From Mycosarcoma maydis (lineage: Eukaryota; Basidiomycota; Ustilaginomycetes; Ustilaginales): a stretch of DNA of 64,000 bases. This document shows positions 21,086-32,323 of the stretch, in pieces. A model generated the notes under the pieces. That model had not been told where the DNA came from. It ran no database searches and was given only the letters and a program-made list of their open reading frames with translations. The stretch spans positions 1,116,001-1,180,000 of the forward strand of contig NC_026482.1 in NCBI RefSeq assembly GCF_000328475.2, written 5' to 3'. Positions within the stretch are counted from its first letter, which is position 1; every line of letters starts with the position of its first letter. The translations under genes and the position numbers were made by a program.

Positions 21086-23606
21086 TCGATCACTGCACCG
21101 CTTAGCACTTGAATCGAGCTCCACACCAGGCGAATCAGCAGACCATGCTCATCAGATCCAGTGTGTGTGAAACGAGTGATTCCTCGCAAGATGATTTGAC
21201 AGACTGATTCCGATGTTGGTCTTTAATCACGTAGCTCCTCCTCAAGAGACCTCGGCTTTGACTTATAAATTAACAAAGATCGGATCACCGATTTTGGGAT
21301 ATCACATCTAAATTAGTTTGATGAAAATCGTAAATTGGGTTCTTTTTCGTGTTTTAGAAATTCACGAATCAAGAATGCAAAGCAAAAGGCATCAGGTCTG
21401 CCTTAGAGGTGAAACCGCGATGTTTGGCAAGGCATGACAAGCCACACAGACGCAGTGCCTTTTCAGACAGGCATGTTGTGCCTTTTCTTGTAGGCGGATG
21501 AATCGCTAACTCACTGTAAGTCACGACTATCCACGATCCACGATCCATCCAGATTCGGGGATGTCACATATTTCATACCGTGAATTCACGTTTGAACCCC
21601 ATGCTCGACCCTGTTTTACCCTTGTACCTCTCACGCTCGTGACTGCCTCGTGTGAATTCATTTGGTTTCAGCCCCATTCGTGATTCAGCCCTGTTTAGTC
21701 TCCACACGTTGCCGACCTTCATCTCGCCCCTTTCTGGCTGTGGACGCGTCTGTTTTGTGCGTACTGATGTAGTCGGCTTGTCGATCTGCGATTCGGCTCG
21801 CAGGTGAACGCACTCTACTGTACTGTACAGGTTGAGTGACACAGGACCAAGCGTCACCTCTCTCGACCAAGTGCTCGGAATTCGATACTCACTGGTGCGA
21901 ACGATAGAGTCATCCTGCTTTTGCCAACCGTTGACGCGAGCTTATATGTGGAAGCTGCAACCAGGGGTGGGCGAACTTCAGTGTACAATATTCTCTCGAT
22001 TAATATACGATGGTACGGGTTTGGTCGGTGACGGGTGACTTTCCGAACGCTGGACAACTACTGTATACTGATTCACGAGTTGTTCACGATTCACGTCTTC
22101 TCGTGACTCCCGCAGCTTTCAAGTTTGATGTGGGACCCAACCATCAACTCACGACTTATTATTGCACGGCTCTCTGTTTGACTTGTTTTTGTTTTTGAAT
22201 TTCGGTTGAGCTGCGCTTTTTTTCTTCCTTTTTTTTCGGTGTTGTTTCACAGTCTGTGCTGTGCTGTGCATCCTTGCATCCAACACAAAATCGCAAATCG
22301 TGAATCGCACGCAGCGTTTCTGTATCCGACAAGACAGATATGGTGCTTCCACTGTCAAGAAAATCGATCATTTTCACCAGCCGACCGACTAACCGATCAG
22401 GTTCGGCGTAGCAGCACCAGAGCAATGCTACCGCATTCGACATCCACAACACGTACACACATACACACGCACGCACGCACGCACGCACGCACACACGCAC
22501 ACACACGCACGCATCCCACTCAGCGACTAAGTTAGCCGACCCCCTCTTTCTTTGTGCGTCTCAGCCTGACTCGCTCTGGCACTCCACCTGCCTCTGGCCA
22601 AGTGCCTCGCTGCTGCCTCTCCGTTGCCTCGTTGCGCCTCATGCTGCAAATGTCAAATCTGGATCAGCCTCTTTCTACGCCGCTGACTGTGTCGGATTTC
22701 ACCTCGGCTTGCTTTCTCTCCCTATCGGCGCCCATTCCCTCGTCCTCCTCCTCGCATTTTTTTGTTCGTAGTCTTGCTACTTGCCCTCCCCTTTCCCTCC
22801 CCCCTGACGGGTCGCCTCCCCATCCAATCCACGTCACATCCAGCCACCACCACCATCAGCATCACCATTCCATTTCCCCCTCTCCGTCGCTTCCTCCACA
22901 ACCACGACAGTCAATTGCCAATCTCGAATCACTCGCTCCGGTCTTCTGCGCTTCCCTTCGGACTGGATCTCCGCATATTGGTGCCTCACAGTTTTCGTCC
23001 GCTCATCCGTTCGTCGTAGCAACATACGCTCTTTGCAACTCGCACTGTCTGATTCCTCGGCTCCTCATTTCGCATCCTCTACACTTTATCGCAAGGAAGA
23101 TCAATAAGAGCAGTGCAATCGTCGATCCATGACGATAGGATCGCACAACACTTTTGCCGTTCCTCCATTCGCTAGTTCGCCTCGCTCTCTCTGACAGTCT
23201 TTCTGCTCGTCTGGAACCTTTTATCGCATCCGCCTCGTTCGCATCGTCCCACTCGCCTTCTCAATCTTGACAGCATCTTCGCGTTTCATTTGGCGTCTGC
23301 CTGCCGTCCTCCGTCCTCCGTCCCCGCTTTGCCTCGCACCATCCGCCGATTACTCCGCCTGTCCCGCGCATCACAATTCGTCTGGCGACTCGCGACCTCG
23401 GATCCACTTGCAGGGCCACCTATATTAAAGCCTCTCGCAACATTCGTATCGCCGTGTTTTCCTGAGAATCTCAAAAGTCGATCCTTGTCCTTGGCCAGAT
23501 TTCACTGCTACGGTCCGCCTCTGAAGCTATCCTACCTCCGATCACGGAAGGATACCTTGCTCTCTCTCATCTCGAGTTCGGCTAGCTCTGCCATAGACAA
23601 TTCATC
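21086..23606. other. Intergenic, pex6 to cdc24
   Basis: About 2.5 kb between tandem genes. The left half is AT-richer with scattered ATTCGTG/CACGAATC motifs. A CA/CGCA microsatellite sits at 22453-22514. From about 22540 to the cdc24 ATG the + strand is strongly pyrimidine-rich (long CT and TCC runs), as in fungal promoters and 5' UTRs. Open frames there (for example 22554-23132) are products of that bias. No gene was recognised. Confidence 0.6.
22453..22514. repeat. CA/CGCA microsatellite
   Basis: A run of ACAC and ACGC tetramers, with the ACGC block uninterrupted for about 28 bases. It precedes the pyrimidine-rich cdc24 upstream region. Confidence 0.9.
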
Positions 23607-26600
23607 ATGGCTGCTTCCACATCGCTTGCGTTCAGGTCCGTTCGCAAGCAGTCCATATCGTCTGGCTCATCACCGGCGTTTGACCCCACAACGCTCTCTG
23701 CGGCCACCATGCCCCTCTCGCCTTCTCCTTTGCCAGGCATGAATTCGTCTACCACCGCGTCCATGGCCAGCAGCTCGGCAGATGGTGGCATTGGTTCGTC
23801 CCTCATCGGCCCTGGTGGAGCTCCGCTCATGGCTGGCGCGCCCCTCGCAGCCAATACCATCGCCAACAAGCAGGCCGTCGCCGGCTCATCACTATACCAG
23901 GCCTGTCTCAATCTGCGCGATCGTCTCTATTCCGTACCAGGCTTTGGCGAAGCGTACCTCGATGAATTATCCGTCACTTCGGCCGTTTCTTCCAGCTCCA
24001 ATCCAGACCCGCTCTCTCCCACTGCTCGCAGCCCCACATCGCCAACAGATGCACCAGCGCCAAAGTCGAGCAGCGACCCTGTGACACAACTATGGCAGTG
24101 TTTCCGTCTTGGCTCGCCCCTTTGCGCCCTTTTCAACACAATGAGCCCAGACGTCGAGTTGCCAGTCAATCCAGATGCGAACCGTTCCAACGCCAACGCG
24201 TGCAAGGCGCAGGTGATGAAGTTTATCATTGCACTCAAAGAGAAACTTGGATGGGATCCCGATGACATCTTCACCGTCTCACAGCTCTACCTCAATGACA
24301 CCAACGGCTTTGTCAAGGTGGTGCGCACCATCAACCGTTTGTTGGATGTCTTTGAAGAGCGCGGTCTGCTCATCGAGACGAATCGCAAGAGCGACAACGA
24401 CGACCTCGACCACCCTTCTGACGACCGTGCAAAGGTCATTCGAGAGCTTCTCACCACGGAGCGCAAATACGTTCAAGACCTCGAGGTCATGCAGAACTAT
24501 GCACGAGCACTCGCTCAATACGACATCTTGCCTCCCGACACGCTCCACAACCTCTTTGGCAACCTCAACAAACTCGTCGATGTGCAAAGACGCTTTCTCA
24601 TCTGTGTCGAAGAAAACGTTCGCCGCACACCGGATGAACAGCACTTTGGTCACGTTTTCATGACCATGGAGGAAGACTTTTCCGTCTATGAGCCTTTTTG
24701 CGCCAACTACAATCTGGCGTTGGATCTCATCAACCAGGAAGCGCACAATCTGATCCGCCTAAAAGGCATGCCTTCCGCCGAAGGATGCTACCTCGACCCT
24801 GCCTACGAGCTGCCCACCTTCATGATCAAGCCCGTGCAGCGCATCTGCAAGTACCCTTTGCTGCTCGAGCAGCTATTGAAAAAGACGTCCGACGATGCAC
24901 CTCGTTATCAGGAGCTTCAAAACGGCCTCGAGGTCATGCGCAGGATCACCGACAAAGTCAACGAGACAAGCCGTCTTCAGGGCAATGCGCAGCTCGTCAA
25001 GGAGCTCGAATTTCGTGTCGAGGACTGGAAGGGCCACAACATCAAGACGTTTGGTCTGTTGCTACTGTCGGACGTCTTTATGGTGGCAAAGAGCGACACA
25101 GAGAGAGAGTACCACGTTTACCTTTTTGAAAAGATTTTGCTCTGCTGCAAGGAGCTCGCACCTGCTGCTCAGAAAAAGTCAAACAAGAACAACTCGCTCT
25201 TGAAGCAGAAGAACGGGCTCGGAGCCGCCACAGCAGGTGGCAAAAAACCCAAAACGACGCTGCAGCTCAAGGGCCGCATCTTCATCAACAATGTAACCGG
25301 CGCTTTTGCCAACTCCAAGATGAGTAGTATCCTGGGTGCACCCAGCGGGCAGCACGCGCTTCAGGTTTGGTGGAGAGGCGATGTCGACCACGAATCATTT
25401 GCACTCAAGTGCAAAAACGAAGAGCAGCTCAAGCAGTGGCAGACGGCCATTAACAAGCTCATCGACGAAGTCAACATGCGACGACAGCAGGCAGCGGCAC
25501 AGCACTACTCCCAGCAGCAACAAAACATGAATATGGCTGGTGCAGGCGCAATGGGACGACGCATCACGCAGACCAGTTCGCATTTCCCACAGACGCCACT
25601 GGCCGAGATAGCACCCGTCAACCCCTTCACGACTGCTGTCCTGCCACACTCGGCTCTTTCGCGCACGCAGAGTCAGGCGAGCTCGTACCGCTACGACGAC
25701 GACGTCGAGTCTGAAGGTCACAGCTACTACGAGCCTACATCGGGGCGAGTCACACCCGCCGCACAGGGTCGTATGACCTCCGAGGGACGCGAACGAGGCA
25801 ACTCGTTGGCCAGCAACGGCCACATGATGAGCAGCAGCAATGACTTGAAGCCACGAGCACGCACAGAAGACCAAGATTCCGTCGTCATGGCTCAGTGGCG
25901 TTCGCACTCACCGGCCGTACCACCGCCCATGCCTCGCGGCTTGAGCTATTCTTCCGGCGCGGATCAGCATCAGCACGCATTGCGCAAGGCGAGCTCGTCG
26001 CGTCAGCTTCGGCAAGCACCCAACGGTGTTGCACCTGGCGTATACAATCGGGCGGTGCGTGCACTCGATGGTGGAGCAGTCGAGTACCTCGACGGATCGT
26101 TTGATTCCGCGTCAAGCGATTTCCGATCCGCAGCAGGACGACCTCGCGGCGATTCGGTGGCATCTAGCATGTCGCGTACCACCTCGGATTCCGGAGCAGC
26201 GCACAGCCGATCACGATCGGCGTCGAATCCGCAGCAGATGTACGCTCTGCCACCACACATGCAGGGACCGGCACCACCTATGCCCAAAGCAGCGTACGAG
26301 TTGAAGAACCACTCTCCGACCACGGCTGTTGCTGGCGCTGCATCCGCATCAGCCTCGAGTGCAGGTACAGGTACAGGTACAGGTACAGGTGCTGGCGTAG
26401 GTGCAGGCACAGGGGCGAGTGCAAGTGCAGGTGCAGATGTAGGAGTCGACAAACGCTTCTCGAGCTCTTCCGTGGCAACCTCGGAATCGGCCACATCAGC
26501 GCAATCGCGTCCTCAGTCCACAGCAGCCTCTTCACCCGTCAACGTCAACCTACCACCTACGCACGCCAGCCAGCGTCCCGCCTACCGTCCACCGTTCTCG

Positions 26601-26915
26601 CACGCGCATGCAGCACAACCCGCGACGCCCACCTCGGCTTCCACCCCGTCCTCGGCCATCAAACTCAACATCAGCTTTGCCGAAGACCGCTACGTCGTCG
26701 TCGTCCTCTCCTCCACCCCCTTCTCCACCCTCCTGGAAAAAGTCACCAAGAAAATCCGCCTCTGCTCTGGCAAAAACCTAGAACACACCCTCCGAATGAG
26801 GTACATCGACGAAGACGGCGACGCTGTCCTCATCAGCGACGACGACGACGTCCAAATGGCGTTCGACAGCGCAAGAGCAAGCCCCGCCGGCGAAGTCGAG
26901 TTGGTCGTCAACTAG
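23607..26915 (+). CDS. cdc24: Cdc24, guanine nucleotide exchange factor for Cdc42
   Basis: A single exon encodes 1102 residues. Cdc24 activates Cdc42 at sites of polarised growth and is scaffolded by Bem1. The order is the family's own: a Ser-rich N-terminus; a CH-like Cdc24 domain (about 155-250, LWQCFRLGSPLCALFN, LNDTNGFVKVVRTINRLLD); a DH domain (about 274-461, VIRELLTTERKYVQDLEVM, MIKPVQRICKYPLLLEQLLK); a PH domain (about 480-625, with FEKILLCCKE and EEQLKQWQTAINKLID); a long disordered linker with a Gly-Thr repeat; and a C-terminal PB1 domain (about 1018-1101) whose acidic OPCA motif YIDEDGDAVLISDDDDVQMA would bind the basic PB1 of Bem1. The CH plus PB1 combination separates it from Don1. 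A coding GGTACA repeat lies at 26364-26387. Confidence 0.95.
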   Translation: MAASTSLAFRSVRKQSISSGSSPAFDPTTLSAATMPLSPSPLPGMNSSTTASMASSSADGGIGSSLIGPGGAPLMAGAPLAANTIANKQAVAGSSLYQACLNLRDRLYSVPGFGEAYLDELSVTSAVSSSSNPDPLSPTARSPTSPTDAPAPKSSSDPVTQLWQCFRLGSPLCALFNTMSPDVELPVNPDANRSNANACKAQVMKFIIALKEKLGWDPDDIFTVSQLYLNDTNGFVKVVRTINRLLDVFEERGLLIETNRKSDNDDLDHPSDDRAKVIRELLTTERKYVQDLEVMQNYARALAQYDILPPDTLHNLFGNLNKLVDVQRRFLICVEENVRRTPDEQHFGHVFMTMEEDFSVYEPFCANYNLALDLINQEAHNLIRLKGMPSAEGCYLDPAYELPTFMIKPVQRICKYPLLLEQLLKKTSDDAPRYQELQNGLEVMRRITDKVNETSRLQGNAQLVKELEFRVEDWKGHNIKTFGLLLLSDVFMVAKSDTEREYHVYLFEKILLCCKELAPAAQKKSNKNNSLLKQKNGLGAATAGGKKPKTTLQLKGRIFINNVTGAFANSKMSSILGAPSGQHALQVWWRGDVDHESFALKCKNEEQLKQWQTAINKLIDEVNMRRQQAAAQHYSQQQQNMNMAGAGAMGRRITQTSSHFPQTPLAEIAPVNPFTTAVLPHSALSRTQSQASSYRYDDDVESEGHSYYEPTSGRVTPAAQGRMTSEGRERGNSLASNGHMMSSSNDLKPRARTEDQDSVVMAQWRSHSPAVPPPMPRGLSYSSGADQHQHALRKASSSRQLRQAPNGVAPGVYNRAVRALDGGAVEYLDGSFDSASSDFRSAAGRPRGDSVASSMSRTTSDSGAAHSRSRSASNPQQMYALPPHMQGPAPPMPKAAYELKNHSPTTAVAGAASASASSAGTGTGTGTGAGVGAGTGASASAGADVGVDKRFSSSSVATSESATSAQSRPQSTAASSPVNVNLPPTHASQRPAYRPPFSHAHAAQPATPTSASTPSSAIKLNISFAEDRYVVVVLSSTPFSTLLEKVTKKIRLCSGKNLEHTLRMRYIDEDGDAVLISDDDDVQMAFDSARASPAGEVELVVN
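26364..26387 (+). repeat. Coding GGTACA hexamer repeat in cdc24
   Basis: Four perfect GGTACA units are read as Gly-Thr and followed by degenerate GGTGCAGGC-like units encoding Gly/Ala/Ser. They lie in the disordered PH-PB1 linker, so length changes should be tolerated in frame. Confidence 0.9.
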
Positions 26916-27394
26916 CTCTCCCCTGTATTTGTACCTTGCATCCATTCCACCTCCACCTCGCACACTCGTGACTTTCACTTGCGCGCTAGACTTTCAATCC
27001 CAGTAGACCTCACATGCACTCCCTGACTAGCCTGCACGTGCCAACCCTTATTCGTGATTCGCTTCTCCACTTCCCACCCCCACTGAGCTGGAAACAAGCC
27101 TGATTGCATACCGACTCGAGCAAAACATAATCGTGCAAAAGTGAAAACATCGGATCACGTTCCGAGCTTGAAATCAAATCGAATTTGAAGCGACCGCCGC
27201 ATCCGATCCAGAAATGGATGCACAGAGCGGGACAGAGGGAGAAGAGGTAACAGAGTCCGAGATCCAATAATCGACACCAGTAGCAGTTGTGAGTAGCCGC
27301 CGCCGCCGCAACGTGTTGCTGCTAAGTGTCGATGCTTTGCTGCTGCTGCAACTTTTATCATCCTTTCGTCCAGTGCGTTCCGAAATGTTAACTA
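26916..27394. other. Intergenic between convergent cdc24 and the zinc-finger gene
   Basis: About 480 bases holding the two 3' ends. There is a short CCGCCG/CTGCTG-rich stretch near 27297-27355. Nothing else was recognised. Confidence 0.5.
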
Positions 27395-29457
27395 TTATTT
27401 CACTCCAGTCATGGAGTTGCCCGCCGTATGACTGGCACCTCCCCCAACGCCGGTGGACCGAGTGCCGATAGGCTGTGGTTTGACACGCTTCTCTTGTGAA
27501 ACATCCTCATCCTCAGGATCGACACGGATTTGAGTGGGTCGTTTCGGCGCTGGAGCCCAGATGTCTCTCGAGGGAATCGACGAGGCCTCCCGTGGCGAGG
27601 TGTGCGTAGGGGACCAACCGGCGCAAAGAGGGCGGCATAGCGAAGCCTGGTCTTGGTGACTAGCCCGCTGTGGCAGCAGCTCGTGTGAGTCGGACTGAAT
27701 TGTGGAGCGTAGAAGGCTCCTTTCCGCAGGCGACGCCTCCGTCCTGTTCAAAGCAGCGTGTTGCGGAAGATCCGAGCACTCGTAGCCACCCGAATTCATC
27801 CCCATACCAGGCTTCGGTGTCCAGTCCATTTGCGAAGAACACACCTTGTAAGGGCTATTGACCTCATTGTGCTCGCCGACGAGGTACGATTGCTGCTGAT
27901 GATAAGAGACGCAGCCAGAAGGCGCTGGTTGTTCTTGGAGTTCGGGCGGCTGGTAGTAACCATGTCTTATGAGTGGGTCGGTTCGTGCCGGCAAAACTTC
28001 TACGTAAGGTCGCCACTGTTGCGGCATGTTCGAGCCCAAATGAATGCCGAGCAGGTTCCGCGGCTGGACGTTCGAGTCTGACATTTGAGGAAGAGGTGAT
28101 GAGCCGTGCAAAGTAGGAGCTCCATAGCCATATGCCTGCACAGGGTTTCGTGGCAGCTCGTGTACAATCGGCCGTTGCGTGTTCGTGTCTGAGCCACGCT
28201 TGCCTTTGTCCGGGCAAAGGGCTTGTACGGATCTCTTGTATTCCTCCGTATCTGTTTCCAAGCCAGCGGCAAGCCTTTTGGCTAGCATCTCGCCGCCTTG
28301 AATGCCTCGACCAATCTCATTGCCGTCTGCGTAAGGGAAGCAACGCATGCACACATCTCGTCGCCTCCAGTTCTTGGAAACCATAGGGCAGAGAGCAAGT
28401 GTGCAACAGAATATGTCAGCTCATTTCGTCTTAGAGCAGCGGCAGGTTGCTTCTCGAAGCAGGCTCTTCTGAGACCTAAACTTACGACAAAGCCACAACT
28501 CGTGCAAATCCAGTCACCTGGTTGTACACACATAGGGCCAGAGTTGCCCGTGTTGACGATCGGGGGCTCGCTTGCAGTGCTCCGGCCACGGCCGTGAGTG
28601 CCGTTACGGCTGGATGCGACTTTCGGATTGATGCCTGGGCCAATACTGATATGTGATCAAGTGACACCGTTAAGAGAGAGAGAAAGAGCAGCGGGTGATG
28701 TCAGTGGCTCGACCCAAAATGACCTAGATCGCGCCAAGCACAATGAGAGCGCAGCGACTTACCCAATTCCCCACTGGCTTAGTTTGTAAGCTGCAGCAAC
28801 TGTTTCAGGATCCTCGGCAGCTGCTTTGGACCCTTTCGAAGACAGGGTCTCTACCACGGAGGTAAGCGGAACGCCGGCACCGGTAGGCTGCATCGGAATG
28901 AGCAAGGGTGTTGGTTGTCTTAGGTTGGCGAAAGACGTAGCCATGCGAAGCGACGCGGCATCCAAAGGTTGACTTGTGTCACGTCCTTGCGCATCCATCA
29001 CGGCGCGCCCACTAAATGAGGACGACATTGATGCCATGGTGCCTTTGCACTGCTTCGGTGACCTAGGCAGATCATTCTGAAGCGGTAGTGGTACGCTAGC
29101 GCAATCCGTCTTACCGGCAAGTGCCATCGAGGGGACATCCTCAAGACTCTTTCCAGGCGACATGTTCGTCATGTATGGAACGTCAAAGTTGTTGCGCATG
29201 TGGATACCAGCCCTTGAAGGTCCAAGGACGGGCGAGCGCTCTCCGAAAAGCGAGGATGATGAGAGGGAGCTTGCCGTGAGCGACGGGGTGGGAAAGGGTG
29301 GCGTAGTCGACCATCCTTGAGCATTCCACATGAGACACCCTGATTGTGTGGTCGACCACTCCATTTGACGGTCATAGGTGCTCAGAATACAGCTCTCGGT
29401 AAGAGAGGCCTGATTGCGGATCGTGTCATCAGCGTTCATTGAAGGAGCTGCAGTCAT
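27395..29457 (-). CDS. RanBP2-type zinc-finger protein, function unknown
   Basis: Three exons, complement(27395..28372, 28486..28645, 28763..29457), encode 610 residues. Donors are GTAAGT, acceptors ATATCAG and TCCAAG. The one clear domain is a single RanBP2 zinc finger at 275-296, with W277, C279, C282, N286, C293 and C296 in the exact W-x-C-x2-C-x3-N-x6-C-x2-C spacing. It exists only after splicing, because the second intron separates C282-GFV from NWRRRD. Such fingers bind single-stranded RNA or ubiquitin; the Asn and the Arg-rich following stretch favour the RNA-binding kind, which is an inference. The flanks are Ser/Pro/Thr-rich and disordered; a KPQPIGTRSTG stretch ends the protein. Many fungi have single-finger proteins of this layout without known function. 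No RRM or other domain was seen. Confidence 0.8.
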
Positions 29458-30994
29458 TGGCTAAGGGAGACAACGTGAAGAATGACATGCGAAATCTGGA
29501 TCAGTGGCTGTACTCTCTCTGCGTCAATCAGGATGGTGGTGAGAGAGGCATGGTGGTTTGTCGTACAGTGTCAACTTACTTTGGGAGGAAGAGAATGTCG
29601 TGTTCCCTGACTCTTTGTGGCAATCATGTTGGAACGACGGGAGAGCAATCGATTTGGGAGGAGACGTAATTGTTCAAGTGCAAGGAAAGGGAGCCCAGTG
29701 TGGGGCCCACAGGGTGAAAGGGCGAATGATTGACGAGACAACCCGGGCTGAGCAATCCGGCTTTGCTAGCTGTTCTGATGATGAATCGATAGCGGAAAGA
29801 GTCTGTGCGGTCAAGTTACGAAATGAAGCGAAGAGGCTGAAGCTCCGTTTGTCCTAGGAAGACAGGTGAAGATAGGAAGGATGAAGATTGGGGGCCATTC
29901 CGAAAGACGCTTCCTTTAAATGAGACTAAGCTCGCTTTGGTGGGGCTCTGATGTACAGCCTCCCTGATAAAGAGTCGCCAGCTGTAGGAGTTTCAAACCC
30001 TCAAGCCTCAACCCACCGTCTGCTTGCAGTATGTAGAGCATTCTTCGTCTCAGCTAGCAAGGTTGATTAGCCAACTGAAAGAAGAGAAAGCGTTGAGCGA
30101 GATGTGATGGTGGGAAATCAGAAGAAGAAGAGCGCCGAAACTCAAGGTTGACCGAGCAGCAGCACTACCAGCCAAGTAGCCACAACAAGCGTGGCATCTC
30201 CTGAGCCGACGGCTAAGGTGGCGAAAGCGTTGAGAGCCAAAGATGCCCTAAACTGACTTCCCCTTCAACATGACTCAAAGCCAAAGAACAACTTTCCCAC
30301 GAAGCTTATTGCTGTCGGACACAAGCTCTGTCAAGTAGAGTCGGATCGAGACCGACATTCTGATGAATGCTCCGGTTCGACAACGCTCAACGCTTTCTCT
30401 CACACTGTGCATAAGCTCACGGGGATAGATCCCGCGTTTGTACAAAGACAGAAGGTGCCGTTGGCTTCCGACCATGTCGTGAAGTCAACGCATCACAACG
30501 CCTTCAACAGCCCAAACACAAAGTCGAGAACCGAACGGAACGCCCGTTCATCTCGAATACGTCGATAGGCGCTTCACTCACCTTAAAGTGGAACTTTTTC
30601 ATGATTCAATTGTGCGCAGCAGCGAGGTGCGTGCGCTCATGCAATTCCGCCATGTTCGCCGTCACATGTCTTCTCGACTGCTCGACCGCTCGAGTGTACA
30701 AGTGCCACGAGACATTGACCCTCGACGTCGGCAAAAGGCGCATAGGATCCAGTCTACTATACGCAGATTGAACGCCGATCTGTACACTGACGCCTGGGTC
30801 TGTATCGGATCAACCGACGCTTGGACACGCAGTCAACATGCAAATCAAAATGTGCATCACACGCCTCACATGGGCGAAGGGCCCGGCACGGAAATCGCCG
30901 CCTTGAATATTGGGCACAGTCGGGCAGCAATGCAAGTTATCGATGTGAAGGGAGAAAGAGATAGAGAGAGACACTGACATGTGAAGTGATCTGC
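29458..30994. other. Intergenic, zinc-finger gene to rpn10 3' end
   Basis: About 1.5 kb. Only short open frames without domains (longest 30588-30977, Arg/His-rich, no recognisable family). It is notable for lacking the ATTCACG heptamer tracts seen in other spaces. I see no RNA gene, but a small non-coding gene cannot be excluded. Confidence 0.5.
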
Positions 30995-32323
30995 TTACTT
31001 GCTCTCATCTTGGCCATCACCTTCCTGCAGGCTCATCTGAATAGCCCTCGCAATTGCCTCGTCCTCATCCATCTCTTCATCTTCTTCGCCCTCGACCTGT
31101 CCAGCCACGACCGCCCTCCTTCCTCCCGAAGGCTCTGCTGACGTCATGTCTACATCCTCGTCATTCGTCTTAGCTTCACCAGCCTGCGAAAGGGCAATAG
31201 CTTTCTGCAACATGGCCTCTTCCGACTCGTCGTCGGCATTGTGACCCTCGCCTGTGATAGATTCGGCGCCTTTTGGCACCATTGAGCCGCTGCCGGCCAA
31301 GCCAGCTGCAGGTCCAGCCGAGCCTGTTGCTGCTGTAATGTTCTCGGCTCCTTCCGAGACGGTGGGCAGCGACGGTACCTGTGATCCGGAAGAACCTTCG
31401 GCAGCCCTTTGTCGGGCCTGCTCCTCTTCGAGCGAGAGTCGGAGAGCCTAAGACAATGGAAGAGAACGCAGTGGTTTCGAAAATCGTGTCAGCAATCGGT
31501 ACGACATCCGTGAGGTCATACGACCAGCTATCAAGTCGGAGGATTTGCTGCACACTTACCATGGCCAACTCGGGGTCCATGCTCGGATCGACGCCGAACT
31601 CGAAGTTGTTGCCTCCACCGCCACTGCCGGATGGGCCGGCACCCGAGTCGCCGCCCTCTTCCTGCAACACCGGTGAAGACAGGATGATATCGGAAAGAAG
31701 CTGAGGTCCTGCCGGAATGCTCAAGAGGTGACTGTAATGTTGCAAGATCGTTCAAATAAGTGTGGTCAGTCTTGAAATTGCATCCTTGCTGGATTGAAGT
31801 TGTAAGATGAACATCCCACTTACCTGTTGTCACCGCTGTTGACTGCCTCGATAAACTTTGAAAGTTTCTCCTCGTTCTCGACGTCCTCGCCAAAGCTGAT
31901 AATGTCGACAGCAATGTTGTTTTTCTTGAGTTTCTTCCCGAGCTTGACCAGGTCTTCTTCTGTCTGTTCCACAGGTGATCCGACAAAGACCACAACTCTT
32001 TGCCTCTGATTCTTGTTTTGTCGGTGCTTGAGCGCAAGCGAGGCAACGTTGATACCCGTAGTCAGGTCGGAGTTGCCGACGATCTTGCTTCGATGGAGTG
32101 CTGCGAGGATCTTACCGATGTCCTGTGTGAGTGTGACGAGCACTTCAGGACTCTTGCCTGCCATGGTCATGAGGCCGACCTCGCTCTCTGGGTTCGAATT
32201 GGTCTTGGCGTCAAAGATCATGCTGACAGCATCCGCCTGCGCCTCCCAGCGTGTCGGCGTATAGTCTCCATTCCGCATCCATTCAGAGTTGTCGAGAACC
32301 AACATGGTCGCTTCAAGGACCAT
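30995..32323 (-). CDS. rpn10: 26S proteasome regulatory subunit Rpn10 (ubiquitin receptor)
   Basis: Three exons, complement(30995..31447, 31560..31731, 31824..32323), encode 374 residues. All donors are GTAAGT; phases fit. Rpn10 sits between proteasome base and lid and captures polyubiquitin. The N-terminal vWA domain (1-190) is highly conserved: [58 protein letters not shown]. Three ubiquitin-interacting motifs follow: UIM1 [15 protein letters not shown] (218-235), UIM2 [14 protein letters not shown] (298-314) and UIM3 [17 protein letters not shown] (350-366), each with the key Ala and Ser. Budding yeast Rpn10 has one UIM and the human protein two. The second intron splits UIM1. The acidic tail ends in QDESK. 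The gene is divergent from the Caf1 gene with about 740 bases between starts. Confidence 0.95.

Noticed and set aside
22554..23132. 192-codon frame upstream of cdc24
   Set aside because: Ser/Pro/Leu-rich translation of a pyrimidine-rich strand, with no domain. More likely promoter/leader.
30360..30390. tRNA-like GGTTCGA(C/A) motif
   Set aside because: The flanks do not form a cloverleaf and no A-box was found at the right distance.
30588..30977. 129-codon + strand frame between the zinc-finger gene and rpn10
   Set aside because: Arg/His-rich, no domain, no intron or promoter signs; indistinguishable from chance.
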